Source: Bacillus sp. IITD106 (GTDB taxonomy: Bacteria > Bacillota > Bacilli > Bacillales > Bacillaceae_C). Taken from it: a DNA stretch of 57,354 nt. The stretch spans positions 1 to 57,354 of the forward strand of contig NZ_JAIAZY010000028.1 in NCBI RefSeq assembly GCF_019459225.1, read 5' to 3'. A program made the position numbers and the translations under genes. Below the pieces are notes generated by a model. The model had not been told where the DNA came from, searched no databases, and saw only the letters and a program-made list of their open reading frames with translations. Shown in pieces: positions 34,653 through 44,222 of the stretch. Numbering within the stretch: the first letter of the stretch is position 1; each line of letters starts with the position of its first letter.

Positions 34653-36052
34653 GAGTCAAATATTTATACCAGCAGCTAGCTAGTCACGTAAGTGTCATCA
34701 TCATCGCCTTTTTAATATTAAGCCTACTCTTCGCTCATTTCATGAAAAACTTTGTATATGAAAATAAAATAGATGAGCTATCTTCCTTTGGTGAAAATAT
34801 TTTAAGAGATTTAGAAAGAAATCGGGGAAGCTCTCAGCAAATCCTTTCGGAATACGGACGTGTACTCGCCGGACGCGACATTCAATATAGTCTATTTGAT
34901 CAAAGCTCTACTATCATTTACTCAATAGGAAGAACACCGATTGTAGAACTGAAAGATGAAGAGTGGAACAAAATTAAGCAAGGCTACACCGTTGTCGTGA
35001 AACAAGATTTTAAGCGGTTGCAAGAAGGAGTCACGTTCGTATTGCTTCCTTACATTCATAATGATCAATTTGTCGGAGGCATTTTATTGGCCTCCCCAAT
35101 AAAAGGATCAAGGCAGGTTATATCGCAAATTTACCAGTATTTATTATACACCGTCATGATTGCGGCAATTGTAGCCTTCATGCTGAGCTGGATTTTGTCT
35201 GCCTTCCACGTGAAGAGAATTAAGAGACTGCAGGAAGCGACCTCCCTCGTTGCAGGTGGAGATTATTCTGTCCGTATTCCTTCATCTGATTTTGATGAAA
35301 TCGGAGAACTTTCTCGGGATTTTAATAAAATGGTCGAAAAATTAAATATATCTATGGAAGAAATTGAAAGTCTAGAAAATCGCAGGCGCCAGTTCATGGC
35401 GGACGTTTCTCATGAATTAAGGACCCCGCTTACAACGATTAGCGGTGTCATTGAAGGGATCCGAAACGACTTGATTCCTGAATCAGAAAAAGAAAAAGGG
35501 ATGCAGCTTGCAAGCAACGAGACGAAACGACTGATTCGACTCGTGAATGAAAATCTTGATTATGAAAAAATACGTTCTAATCAAATTAAGCTATATAAAC
35601 AAGATATTCAATTAAAAGAAATATTAGAAATCATTAAAGAGCAATTAGACGTTTTAGCTGAGGAAAAGCATAATGAAATCATTGTAGAAGCTGATGAAGA
35701 AGCCGTTATTTACGCTGATTACGACAGGCTAACACAAATTTTAATCAATATTACAAAAAATAGCATCCAATTTACTGAAAATGGAGTGATTACACTAAGG
35801 GGCAGAACCGAAAATACCGAAACGATTATAGAAATAGAAGATAATGGGATCGGCATTGACCCAGACGAAATAGAAAAAATTTGGAGACGATTTTACAAAG
35901 CCATGCTTTCAAGAACGACCAATCCGTATGGTGAATTTGGCCTTGGATTATCAATCGTAAAACAGTTAGTGAATATGCATAATGGTAAAATAGAAGTGTC
36001 GAGTGAAAAAGGAAAAGGAACAAAATTCATATTGAAATTTCCTTTAAAATAG
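34649..36052 (+). CDS. HAMP-containing sensor histidine kinase
   Basis: 467 residues: helix at 13-33, extracytoplasmic sensor (about 35-160), second helix (165-187), HAMP (188-240), H box FMADVSHELRTPLTT with His255, N box ILINITKNSIQFT, G1 DNGIGIDP, G2 GEFGLGLSIVK. Partner of the preceding regulator. The extracytoplasmic domain is suited to sensing envelope or secretion stress. Confidence 0.87.
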   Translation: MRVKYLYQQLASHVSVIIIAFLILSLLFAHFMKNFVYENKIDELSSFGENILRDLERNRGSSQQILSEYGRVLAGRDIQYSLFDQSSTIIYSIGRTPIVELKDEEWNKIKQGYTVVVKQDFKRLQEGVTFVLLPYIHNDQFVGGILLASPIKGSRQVISQIYQYLLYTVMIAAIVAFMLSWILSAFHVKRIKRLQEATSLVAGGDYSVRIPSSDFDEIGELSRDFNKMVEKLNISMEEIESLENRRRQFMADVSHELRTPLTTISGVIEGIRNDLIPESEKEKGMQLASNETKRLIRLVNENLDYEKIRSNQIKLYKQDIQLKEILEIIKEQLDVLAEEKHNEIIVEADEEAVIYADYDRLTQILINITKNSIQFTENGVITLRGRTENTETIIEIEDNGIGIDPDEIEKIWRRFYKAMLSRTTNPYGEFGLGLSIVKQLVNMHNGKIEVSSEKGKGTKFILKFPLK

Positions 36053-36104
36053 AAAAAAATGAAATGTAGGGCTTTCGCTTTTATTCATCTTCATTTAAAA
36101 TCTT

Positions 36105-36137
36105 GTTAATAATTTGTTCATATTTTCTAGGTATCTT
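36105..36137 (+). promoter_or_regulatory. Direct-repeat activator site and -10 of prsA
   Basis: GTTAAT-AATTT-GTTCAT (36105-36121) is the counterpart of the htrA element, with the second hexamer again 16 bp before the -10 (TATCTT at 36132). It lies 34 bp upstream of the prsA Shine-Dalgarno. Confidence 0.6.
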
Positions 36138-36170
36138 ATTTTTATTGACTCTTTACGAGGGGGAAAAAGA

Positions 36171-37058
36171 ATGGAGAAAAAATCAAGTAAAAAATTCACG
36201 ATCAGTGTGATTATACTAATTGTAATAGGTTTGGCTGCAATTTTTGCCGCAGCTTTTTCAAAAAGAGAAATTGCTGCTAGTGTAGGTGGTGAAAAAATCA
36301 CTCAAGCTGAATTGAATGAAGCACTTGTTAAACGCTATGGACAAGATACCCTTAATTCAATGATAGAGAAAAAAGTGATTGAACAAGAAGCTAAAAAGGA
36401 AAAGGTATCGATTTCCGATAAGGAAAAACAGAAGGAAATGGATTCTTATATTGAACAATATGGCGGAAAGGATGCATTCGAAGCAGCCCTTAAGCAAAGC
36501 GGTATCTCGAAAAAAGATATTGAACAGGATGTCATTCAATATTTATCTATTAAAAAAATGCTTGAACCAAAAATTAAAATTACCGAAGATGATATGAAAA
36601 AATACTTTGAAGAAAAAAAAGCTTCCTTTGACGAAAAAGAACAAGTACAAGCAAGTCATATTTTAGTTGAAGATGAAAAGAAAGCAGAAGAAGTAGAGAA
36701 AAAGATTAAAGAAGGAAAAGACTTTGCTGAACTAGCAAAAGAATATTCAACTGATCCAGGTAGTGCCCAAAAGGGTGGAGATTTAGGATATTTTGGAAAA
36801 GGAGAAATGGTTAAAGAATTTGAAGATGCTGCCTTCTCTATGAAAATAGGAGAAATTAGTGACCCTGTAAAATCCGAGCATGGTTACCATATCATCAAGG
36901 TAACAGGCAAAAAAGCAGCGAAAGATGCAAAATACGAAGATCATAAAGATGAAATCAAAGAAGCTTTATTTAAAGAAAAACTTCAAAGTGAATATCAGCC
37001 ATGGCTTGAAGGAATTAAAGCAAAATACGATATTAAGAATAATTTAAAGAATTCCTAA
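36171..37058 (+). CDS. prsA: PrsA-type peptidyl-prolyl isomerase (foldase)
   Basis: 295 residues from ATG 36171 (GAGGGGG upstream). N-terminal membrane helix (10-30), SurA-like N domain, parvulin domain (about 135-225: QASHILVEDEKKAEEV, FAELAKEYSTDPGSAQKGG, FGKGEMVKEFEDAAF, GYHIIKV) and a C-terminal lobe. It assists folding of exported proteins. There is no lipobox Cys after the helix, so unlike typical PrsA it is probably anchored by an uncleaved helix. Its location after a two-component system fits stress-controlled expression. Confidence 0.88.
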   Translation: MEKKSSKKFTISVIILIVIGLAAIFAAAFSKREIAASVGGEKITQAELNEALVKRYGQDTLNSMIEKKVIEQEAKKEKVSISDKEKQKEMDSYIEQYGGKDAFEAALKQSGISKKDIEQDVIQYLSIKKMLEPKIKITEDDMKKYFEEKKASFDEKEQVQASHILVEDEKKAEEVEKKIKEGKDFAELAKEYSTDPGSAQKGGDLGYFGKGEMVKEFEDAAFSMKIGEISDPVKSEHGYHIIKVTGKKAAKDAKYEDHKDEIKEALFKEKLQSEYQPWLEGIKAKYDIKNNLKNS

Positions 37059-37072
37059 GCTATTGAACATGG

Positions 37073-37122
37073 GCCTGATACATGTAAAAGTCGAAGATCG
37101 ACTATACGTGTATCAGGCTTTT
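37073..37122 (+). terminator. Terminator after prsA
   Basis: GCCTGATACATGTA pairs with TACGTGTATCAGGC and an inner AGTCGA/TCGACT extends the stem; TTTT follows. Confidence 0.85.
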
Positions 37123-37295
37123 CTAATTGAAAAAAAGGGTGCTGCCAAATGCGAGAACGAATCGCGGCCAATTCACAATTTGGTTCTCGACCACGCTCCA
37201 TCCCTTTTTATAAAATTTCCATTTCCAAACATTTTTGTTAAGAACATCGGGCATGCTAAAAAATGTGATTATATTTACGAAGGAGGAATGGAAAA

Positions 37296-38048
37296 ATGAA
37301 TAAGAAAGGTTTGGCATATTTATTTGCTGTTGCCTTGTTTGTAGGAATGATTTCAACAGGAACTGTGTATGCTCAAGGGGTTAGTGGAGAACAGAAGAAA
37401 ATCGCGAATTACCATGATAAAGGTGAATTTACCCATGATCTTGAGTTATTAAAACAAAAAGCAAATGAAATGGGAATCTCAACTGAAGGTAAGGATGCCC
37501 AAACGCTTCATAAAGAATTGAAGGAAGCATATATTAAAAAGCACGCAGAAGCACTCGGAATTAAAACAGAAGGAAAAGATATTGAAACACTAAAAAAAGA
37601 AATCCGGCATGAATGGACGTTACAAATAGCCAAAGAGTGGGGCATTAGTACAAAAGGCAAAGATGATAAAACGATTATGAAGGAAGTCAAACAGGCAAAG
37701 CTCAAAAAAGAAGCGATGGAATTTGGTATTTCTACAAAAGGAAAAGACTTTAAACAAATTAAACGAGAAATATATGAAGCAAAAGTTTTAAAATACACGA
37801 AAGAGTTGGGAATCTCAACTGAAGGAAAAGACATAAACCAATTAGGCAAAGAAGTTCACGATAAGATGATCTACAATGCAGCGGAAAAATTAGGGGTTAA
37901 AACTGAAGGAAAAACTCCGAAAGAAATTTTCCACGAAATCATGATCAATCATGGTGAAAAGGCAAGAGAAATGAAGCTTTTTCCTTTTAGAGAAGAAAAA
38001 ATCTATTTCTTTAGGGAGAATCACGAAGACCAACATCACGGCGAATAA
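37296..38048 (+). CDS. Secreted protein with six 28-residue repeats
   Basis: 250 residues. Signal peptide with cleavage near VYAQG (27). Residues 46-220 contain six repeats of exactly 28 residues, with the marker GISTEGKD or GIKTEGKD starting at 60, 88, 116, 144, 172 and 200, followed by LxKEI and a charged helix. The helix-turn-helix with a GK turn resembles SAP/HeH or Rho-N-like helical modules. The C-terminus is His- and acid-rich. ATG after GAAGGAGGA. Function unknown; extracytoplasmic binding or scaffold protein suspected. Confidence 0.75.
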   Translation: MNKKGLAYLFAVALFVGMISTGTVYAQGVSGEQKKIANYHDKGEFTHDLELLKQKANEMGISTEGKDAQTLHKELKEAYIKKHAEALGIKTEGKDIETLKKEIRHEWTLQIAKEWGISTKGKDDKTIMKEVKQAKLKKEAMEFGISTKGKDFKQIKREIYEAKVLKYTKELGISTEGKDINQLGKEVHDKMIYNAAEKLGVKTEGKTPKEIFHEIMINHGEKAREMKLFPFREEKIYFFRENHEDQHHGE

Positions 38049-38194
38049 TGTGAAAGGAGCTTTCCAAAATGGAAGCTCCTTCTTAATTGCTAAGGAAAAA
38101 AGTTGAAACATTCCAATTGTATATAAATGAATGTATATGGATAAAACGATGAATAAAAGAGGATGTTCAAAAAGCAAAGAAAGGTCCAAAATCG

Positions 38195-39811
38195 ATGCCC
38201 TCATTTTTCAAGAAAAATAAGCAGTCACAACAAGAAAAGACGAAACTAAATATAGAAATGAAACAGGGGCTATATACATCTTTAAAAGATAATTTAGAGA
38301 TGATTCAAAAAAAGACCGGCAATAGTCCAGATATTACGATACGGACTTTGAAAATTGATGTTGAATCGCAAACAGAGATTGCCATTGTGTATGTAGAAGG
38401 AATTGTTGACGAAGATAGCATCAACGAATTTATCGTTGAGCCTATAATGGAAAATCAGGAACGATATGATGGCTCTCCACAACATATATTAGATCTTTTG
38501 GTTGGCCATGGAATCACTCTCGGTGGTCTTAACATCGCCAGCACTTGGGAAGACTTGTTCCAGTCATTAATGGATGGAAATACGCTCCTTATCATCGATG
38601 GTGAAAATAAGGCATTAGTCGCAAGTACAAGAGGCGGCGAACAACGATCCGTAGAACAAGCGGAAAGCCAGGTGTCGGTGCGCGGGCCAAGAGATGGTTT
38701 TACCGAATCGATTCAAACAAATCTGGCTTTAGTGAGACGCCGAATCAGAAATCCAAATTTGTGGGTTGAAACCATGAAAATCGGGAGCCGTACGAAAACA
38801 GACGTTTCCATTATGTATTTGAATGGAGCTGTTAACCCGACGATTGTTGGGGAAGTTCGGCGTCGGCTAAATAACATTAATATCGATAGTATATTGGAGT
38901 CCGGCTATATTGAACAAATGATTGAAGATCAGACGATGACGACTTTTCCGACGATATATCATACGGAAAGACCGGATGTCATCGCTGGAAATATACTGGA
39001 GGGCAGAGTTGCCATTTTTATTGATGGCACACCTTTTGTTCTGCTTGCTCCAGCCGTATTTATACAATTTTTTCAATCGGTTGAGGATTATTACGCCCGT
39101 TTCGATATTGCAAGTGCATTACGCTTTTTAAGAACATTGACTTTTTTTATATCGATTATTGCACCATCCGTATATATTGCGGGAACAACGTTTCACCAAG
39201 AAATGATTCCGACCCAGTTATTAATCATCATTGCTGCACAGCGGGAATCTGTACCGTTTCCGGCATTTGTTGAGGCAGTGATGATGGAAGTCACATTTGA
39301 AATTTTGCGGGAAGCGGGAATTCGCATGCCACGAGCGGTAGGCTCAGCTATATCTATCGTTGGGGCACTTGTTATTGGACAGGCGGCAGTCCAGGCAGGA
39401 ATTGTTTCACCGGCCATGGTCATTGTTGTTTCCATAACCGCTATTGCCAATTTTGCGACCCCATCCTTTGCGATGGCTATTTCTGCCCGCTTAATTCGCT
39501 TTTTATTTATAGGTGTCGCAGCGATATTTGGGTTCTATGGCGTTATTCTTGGGATCATTTTCCTTACCATCCATCTATGTAGTTTGCGATCTTTTGGAGT
39601 ACCTTATATGACTCCATTCGCTCCACTTTCACCTGATAATTTACAGGACACATTAATAAGGACACCATTATGGACAACAAGAGAAAGAGCAAATTTGATT
39701 ATGAATGATGAAGAGAATTTACACGGGTCTAAGATGCCGAGACCTAAGCCGCCCATTAGTCGAGGGATGTTTAAACGGAATACAAAAAAGGGTGGGAAAA
39801 ATGAATCATAG
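38195..39811 (+). CDS. GerA-family spore germination receptor subunit A
   Basis: 538 residues of the GerA family: large N-terminal hydrophilic domain (about 1-300) with VEGIVDEDSINEFIV and GNTLLIIDG, then about five membrane helices (from 305), with the signature IPTQLLIIIAAQRESVPFPAFVEA and the hydrophilic tail. Inner-membrane subunit of a nutrient-triggered germination receptor. First gene of a GerA-GerC pair; the B subunit is encoded on the opposite strand downstream. Confidence 0.9.
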   Translation: MPSFFKKNKQSQQEKTKLNIEMKQGLYTSLKDNLEMIQKKTGNSPDITIRTLKIDVESQTEIAIVYVEGIVDEDSINEFIVEPIMENQERYDGSPQHILDLLVGHGITLGGLNIASTWEDLFQSLMDGNTLLIIDGENKALVASTRGGEQRSVEQAESQVSVRGPRDGFTESIQTNLALVRRRIRNPNLWVETMKIGSRTKTDVSIMYLNGAVNPTIVGEVRRRLNNINIDSILESGYIEQMIEDQTMTTFPTIYHTERPDVIAGNILEGRVAIFIDGTPFVLLAPAVFIQFFQSVEDYYARFDIASALRFLRTLTFFISIIAPSVYIAGTTFHQEMIPTQLLIIIAAQRESVPFPAFVEAVMMEVTFEILREAGIRMPRAVGSAISIVGALVIGQAAVQAGIVSPAMVIVVSITAIANFATPSFAMAISARLIRFLFIGVAAIFGFYGVILGIIFLTIHLCSLRSFGVPYMTPFAPLSPDNLQDTLIRTPLWTTRERANLIMNDEENLHGSKMPRPKPPISRGMFKRNTKKGGKNES

Positions 39812-41024
39812 AACAATCCTTTTAGTGGTAATCATTTTCTTTGTTTCCTTTTTAACTGGATGTGGAAGCCAGAAGGAACTGACCGCGATTGCAATCGTAG
39901 CGGCATTTGGGATTGATAAGGATGAAAATGGTAAGTATGTTGGAACCTTTCAGATTGTAAATCCAGCAAATGTAGCAGGCGGTCTTCAAGGTGGTTCAGC
40001 GGGTGAGGGAGCGGCTGTGACGGTTTATAAGGCAACTGGAAAAAATATAGTAGATGTGAGTAGAAGGGCGTCTATTAAAGTTTCACGAATGATCTACTAT
40101 GCCCATACTAATTTAGTTGTAATAGGTGAGGAAATCGCAAGGGAAGATGGGATTGCAGAAGTTTTGGATGCGTTGGATAGAGACGTTGAATTTCGAACGA
40201 CAACAAAACTCGTTATTTCCCGCGGGGTGAAAGCATCAGAACTATTATCCATTACGACACCAATTGATAAAATTCCTTCCAAAAAAGTCATTGAAAATAT
40301 TAAGTATTCAGAGAAAAGATGGGGAGGAAATGTATCCACCAATGTCCGTGAAGTAATTGAATGCCTAACGAATAGTGGAAAAGAAGCTGTTGTGCCAGGG
40401 TACACGGTTCAAGGGAGTATAGAAGAAGGAAAACAAGTTGAAAATTTACATAATACGCTTCTGAAGACAAATATACATGTTGATGGAATCGCTATTTTTA
40501 AAGGTGACAAGCTAGTCGATTGGGTAAATGAAAATGACGCGCAGGGAATTGTTTGGATACTTGATAAAATAAAAGAAACAAGCATTCCGATTAACTGGAA
40601 AGGAAAGGAAGATGTAATTTCATATCAAGTGATGCGTGATAAAGTAAAGATTGCAGCAAAGATGAATGATTCCTTACCAAGCTTTTTGATCAATATCAAA
40701 GTAAAAGGGGATTTGGGTGAGGTGGATGCGCCAGTTAATATTAACGATAGAAAAGTACTAGATGAGATAGAAAGAAAAGTAGAGAAAAAAGTGAAAGAAA
40801 AAATACTCCATGCCGTTCATCTAGCTCAAAAAAACAAAACAGATGTATTAGGATTTGGTGAAAAAGTATACCGTTCAAATCCTAAAGCATGGAAAAAGAT
40901 AAAATCTGATTGGAACGAACAATACTTTCCGAATTTAAACGTGAAAGTCACTGTTGATGCCTCCATTCTACGTACAGGCTTAAAGACGAATCCTTTCATA
41001 TTTCAAATGGACAACAACCGGTAA
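39801..41024 (+). CDS. Ger(x)C-family germination lipoprotein
   Basis: 407 residues from ATG 39801 (GGTGGG upstream; overlaps the A-subunit gene by 11 bp). Signal peptide with lipobox LTGC, then the Ger(x)C fold (LTAIAIVAAFGIDKDENGKY, RASIKVSRMIYYAHTNLVVIG, C-terminal helix with WNEQYFPNLNVKVTVDA). Germination receptor C subunit anchored on the outer face of the inner membrane. Confidence 0.9.
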   Translation: MNHRTILLVVIIFFVSFLTGCGSQKELTAIAIVAAFGIDKDENGKYVGTFQIVNPANVAGGLQGGSAGEGAAVTVYKATGKNIVDVSRRASIKVSRMIYYAHTNLVVIGEEIAREDGIAEVLDALDRDVEFRTTTKLVISRGVKASELLSITTPIDKIPSKKVIENIKYSEKRWGGNVSTNVREVIECLTNSGKEAVVPGYTVQGSIEEGKQVENLHNTLLKTNIHVDGIAIFKGDKLVDWVNENDAQGIVWILDKIKETSIPINWKGKEDVISYQVMRDKVKIAAKMNDSLPSFLINIKVKGDLGEVDAPVNINDRKVLDEIERKVEKKVKEKILHAVHLAQKNKTDVLGFGEKVYRSNPKAWKKIKSDWNEQYFPNLNVKVTVDASILRTGLKTNPFIFQMDNNR

Positions 41025-41034
41025 TTTTAAGCAA

Positions 41035-41068
41035 AATGCCAAGCGCCAATATAAGGAAGCTTGGCATT
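41035..41068. terminator. Bidirectional terminator between gerC and gerB
   Basis: AATGCCAAGC pairs with GCTTGGCATT. T-rich sequence lies on both sides and the hairpin overlaps the gerB stop codon. Confidence 0.75.
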
Positions 41069-42148
41069 ATCTATTTTTAAAAAAAGCGATGATTAAAATA
41101 ATTAGTGGAAAAGCAACTTGAAAAGGAAACTGAAAATAAAACGGAAGGACTTTTAGCCCCTCTTGAAAATGCTCTGTCACATTGCTGGCAATGGCGATTG
41201 AGAAGAACCAAACGATGAAGCCAAAAGGAAAAGCCAGCTGGGAAGGTTGTTTTATATTAAATAGATCCGCTGTACCGATTACAGCTGCATACACATATAT
41301 GCTCATTTTAAAAAATCCTAATATGATTAAGGTAAGCATAAAAAAATGTCGAGTCGTTCTAAAAATCCCAATTCAATCGCCTGTATTGTAGTTAATAGTG
41401 GAAATAATGAGCGTGAAACTGTTGCGACATCGAGAACACTTACATTCACTGCTGCAACAATGGCTAAGGTTATACCACTTAATCCTAATGCAAGTAATCC
41501 AGTTATTTTTGCTTTTTTCGGATTGTTTAAATATGGTAATATCATTGAAAAAACAAATATTTCTCCGAAAGGAAAAAATGTCACTTGTGTGAATGCTACT
41601 TTTAAAACGGGTAATAGTCCATATTCTAAAATGGGCCTTAATCTATTAAGGTCAATCAAACTAGAGAATACGATTAAAGCAAACCCGATAATTGCAATGA
41701 TGTAAATAAAAACTGAAAACAGCTCTCCCGTTCTAGCTAATACTTCAATTCCTTTTCGGACAGTATAAAAAACGACAAGAGTAAGCAAAAGATTATTAAT
41801 GGAGAGCGGAGTTTCACGATAACCTACCGCTGCAAGCATTTCACCAAAATCCCTAAGTACCCTAGCCGCTAAGTACAAAAGGTACACAATATAAGTAAAA
41901 GCAATTATCCGGCCAAAAAAAGTCCCGACTATTTTTTGTAAATAAGTAGTTGGCAAAACATCCGGGTAGTATTTATATAAGCGGTAAAAGATTAAGAAAA
42001 TCATAAATCCGCCTATCATTCCAATTAAAATAGAAATCCAGGCATCTTGCTTTGCATCGATAGCGAGTGGTACAAGCAAGGCGCTGCCAAGTTCGAATAA
42101 AAGAATAAGTAAAAATAATTGCAGTGCACTGATTTTCGCCTTTTCCAC
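41067..42148 (-). pseudogene. GerB-family germination receptor permease, frameshifted
   Basis: The reading frame from ATG 42148 encodes 270 residues of an APC-type GerB subunit (ISALQLFLLILLFELGSAL... to LGFLERLDIF) and then breaks; the rest (MLTLIILGFFKMSIYVYAAVIGTADLF...) continues in another frame to 41067. The break falls in a run of seven A (41340-41346, seven T in the gene); eight would restore one 360-residue protein. It may be a real inactivation, slippage-based phase variation, or a sequence error. It is convergent with the A and C subunit genes. Confidence 0.82.
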
Positions 42149-42269
42149 GAATGGATCACTTCCTTTTTGCGAATCCTAAAATGAATTCACTCTTCGTTCT
42201 TCCCAAATAGGCTCTATTTTATAACTAGGAAAGAGTAAAAGCTAACCAGAAGCTGGAAGTGAGGACATT

Positions 42270-42503
42270 TTGAAAATAATAGGAATTCTGTTGTTACTAT
42301 CAGCCTTTTTAATGTATTTTAGCTTAAGTATTGATTTTCTTTTTTTAGGATTTAGTATACGAGGGGCGATTCGGGACTGGTTTCGGCCATTTAGTCCGAT
42401 GATAATATCAGAAAAAGTGATTCTTCTAGGCTATCCACTCCTCATTGTCATATTCCTTTTTATGAAGAAAAAGGGATCAGTAAAACCAAAAAAACGGCAT
42501 TGA
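42270..42503 (+). CDS. Small two-helix membrane protein
   Basis: 77 residues, TTG start five nt after GTGAGGA. Two hydrophobic helices (3-30 and 46-66) and a basic tail (KKKGSVKPKKRH). No family recognised. The stop lies in a bidirectional terminator. Confidence 0.55.
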   Translation: MKIIGILLLLSAFLMYFSLSIDFLFLGFSIRGAIRDWFRPFSPMIISEKVILLGYPLLIVIFLFMKKKGSVKPKKRH

Positions 42504-42526
42504 TCATGATCATGTGCTGTTTTTTC
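42488..42526. terminator. Bidirectional terminator
   Basis: AAAAAACGGCA pairs with TGCTGTTTTTT around a TGATCATGATCA palindrome; it serves the small membrane protein (plus) and the 42525-42974 gene (minus). Confidence 0.8.
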
Positions 42527-42974
42527 ATGCCCGCTTTGTCAGCAGCTTTTTTATGATATATCCAACAAGGAGACCTGGGATAACACTTAATATGGGCAGC
42601 CAAATAGGTCCAAGTAATACACCAAACAATCTAACTTTCGTTGAAAAAATCGTTCCTAGCGTTACAAAATAAGCAGAAAAAGCGAAGGGAAGAAATGAAT
42701 ATTTCTCTTTTCCGCCACCCGCATCTTTATACGCATCCCACATAGCGAAAAAATAAAGACAAGGGTAAAACATCAGCCATTGAAAATTAGCTTGAGAAAT
42801 GGCTGCATCTATATCGCCATGAAAACTCGAAATAATAATCGCATTAAAATTCGACCGAACATTAATTAAGAACTCCAATAGAATGAGCACAATGCCTTTT
42901 ACATATTTACCGTTTAAAAATTGTCCAAAGCCGGGAAGGGCGATACTCCAAAATAACTTCTCCATTGCAGCCAC
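42525..42974 (-). CDS. Membrane protein of unknown function
   Basis: 149 residues with four hydrophobic segments. The N-terminus (LPGFGQFLNGKYVKGIVLILLEF) resembles TM2/DUF5683-type small membrane proteins. Start GTG 42974 (AAGGG ten nt upstream) or ATG 42965. It begins 7 bp after the DUF3231 gene and is likely co-transcribed with it. Confidence 0.6.
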   Translation of the reverse strand: MAAMEKLFWSIALPGFGQFLNGKYVKGIVLILLEFLINVRSNFNAIIISSFHGDIDAAISQANFQWLMFYPCLYFFAMWDAYKDAGGGKEKYSFLPFAFSAYFVTLGTIFSTKVRLFGVLLGPIWLPILSVIPGLLVGYIIKKLLTKRA

Positions 42975-42980
42975 ATCGTT

Positions 42981-43985
42981 CTAACCCTTTGCCAGATCTT
43001 TTCGGTCGAGGGCAGAGGGGGGTTTCTCCAGCCAACCGTTTTCAATCATAATCTGAGTCCCGTCCATTACATATTCTCCAACTTCTACCATTAAACGGCT
43101 ATACGCGGTTGCTAAATCCCTTCTTGGACTTCCAGCCAAACTTTGACCATAAAAACTCATTCCGGCGTTATTTAAGGCGTTTGTATGAAACATCAACAAT
43201 TTATCAGAAAAAACGGGCTCCTGAGTATCTGTTACAGCTAAAGCCCATGAAACAGGTGTTGTAACATTGCTTTCGGATAAAAATTTACTAAAAACAGCTT
43301 CATGGTGCTTGGCAATTTCAGAACCTCTTACCATGAATTTTCGAACTTCTTTAGATTCAGCTACTTGCGCAAATCCTGTTAAAATGGCTCCTCCGAGCGA
43401 ATTGCGAAATAAATTTAAATATAAAAATGAAATTTCAGTACTTGTCAAAGGTCTTTGTTCACCTTTCCATCCAGCCAAGAAATGCTGCTTTTCAACATAT
43501 TCACTTAGTTTAGGGTATGGGATATAGGGGGAGCGGATGTAAAGTCCTTTTTCCTGTAAAACGTTTGTACAACGATTAAATAACTCAGCGGAAGATTGCA
43601 GACAGGCTGTAAAATGTTCACGAATATCACGACGGGCCGAACTTGCAATTACTGTACTGTATGCCCCCATCCCTAATATCCCTAAATTTGTAACATACTG
43701 AAGAATCATCGGGTCGCTAAAAAGCCTCGGCGCCTTTACATTGACATCCTGTTCTGTAAACCCTACAGGAGTTGCCATTCCTTCCGCATTAAAAAGTTTT
43801 CTATCAATGTCAACATGCATTTCCGATAATTCCTTTGCATATTCAACGCAAGCTCGAATATCGGGATCTTCCACATGCTCTAAAAAATAGGAAAGTACAC
43901 AAACCGCTACTTCATCTTGCAAATAAGACATAAAAAAATTAGATAATTCACTAGCAGTTAATTTGATATGGTCATGACTAGTCAT
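42981..43985 (-). CDS. DUF3231-family protein
   Basis: 334 residues from ATG 43985, with AGGAGG six nt upstream; the longer frame to 44057 lacks a ribosome site. Two related all-helical halves (about 1-165 and 170-334), each beginning with an LTxxEIxxLF/LTASELSNFF-type helix, as in DUF3231 proteins found in sporeformers. Function unknown. A ferritin-like or spore-coat-associated role is speculation. Confidence 0.8.
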   Translation of the reverse strand: MTSHDHIKLTASELSNFFMSYLQDEVAVCVLSYFLEHVEDPDIRACVEYAKELSEMHVDIDRKLFNAEGMATPVGFTEQDVNVKAPRLFSDPMILQYVTNLGILGMGAYSTVIASSARRDIREHFTACLQSSAELFNRCTNVLQEKGLYIRSPYIPYPKLSEYVEKQHFLAGWKGEQRPLTSTEISFLYLNLFRNSLGGAILTGFAQVAESKEVRKFMVRGSEIAKHHEAVFSKFLSESNVTTPVSWALAVTDTQEPVFSDKLLMFHTNALNNAGMSFYGQSLAGSPRRDLATAYSRLMVEVGEYVMDGTQIMIENGWLEKPPSALDRKDLAKG

Positions 43986-44222
43986 AACATGCCTCCTGTT
44001 CTCATCATATCGTATAGTATTTCCATGAGTGGAAATCTTATGAATATCAATGGCCATAAAAAATTCCTAAAGCATCCTCTGGAATTGTTTGCTTTAGACT
44101 GCAAATTGAAAATAGTTGGATAGTCGGCTAATAGAATGGCCTTTAACAGCAAAGAATAATCTACTTTCTACTTGTTTTACAGATTAAAAGAATCGTTAGT
44201 GGGGGACCCAAAGTATTCCTCC

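Noticed and set aside
33951-36052. Naming the two-component system CssRS
   Set aside because: Regulon logic is similar, but the regulator sequence as I read it does not look like B. subtilis CssR; no symbol is assigned.
37063-37299. Possible 78-codon gene between prsA and the repeat protein
   Set aside because: It runs through the prsA terminator, has no ribosome site and resembles no protein.
41067-41339. A separate 90-residue membrane protein downstream of gerB
   Set aside because: It is the missing C-terminal part of GerB in a shifted frame; its ATG is the internal Met after the A-tract.
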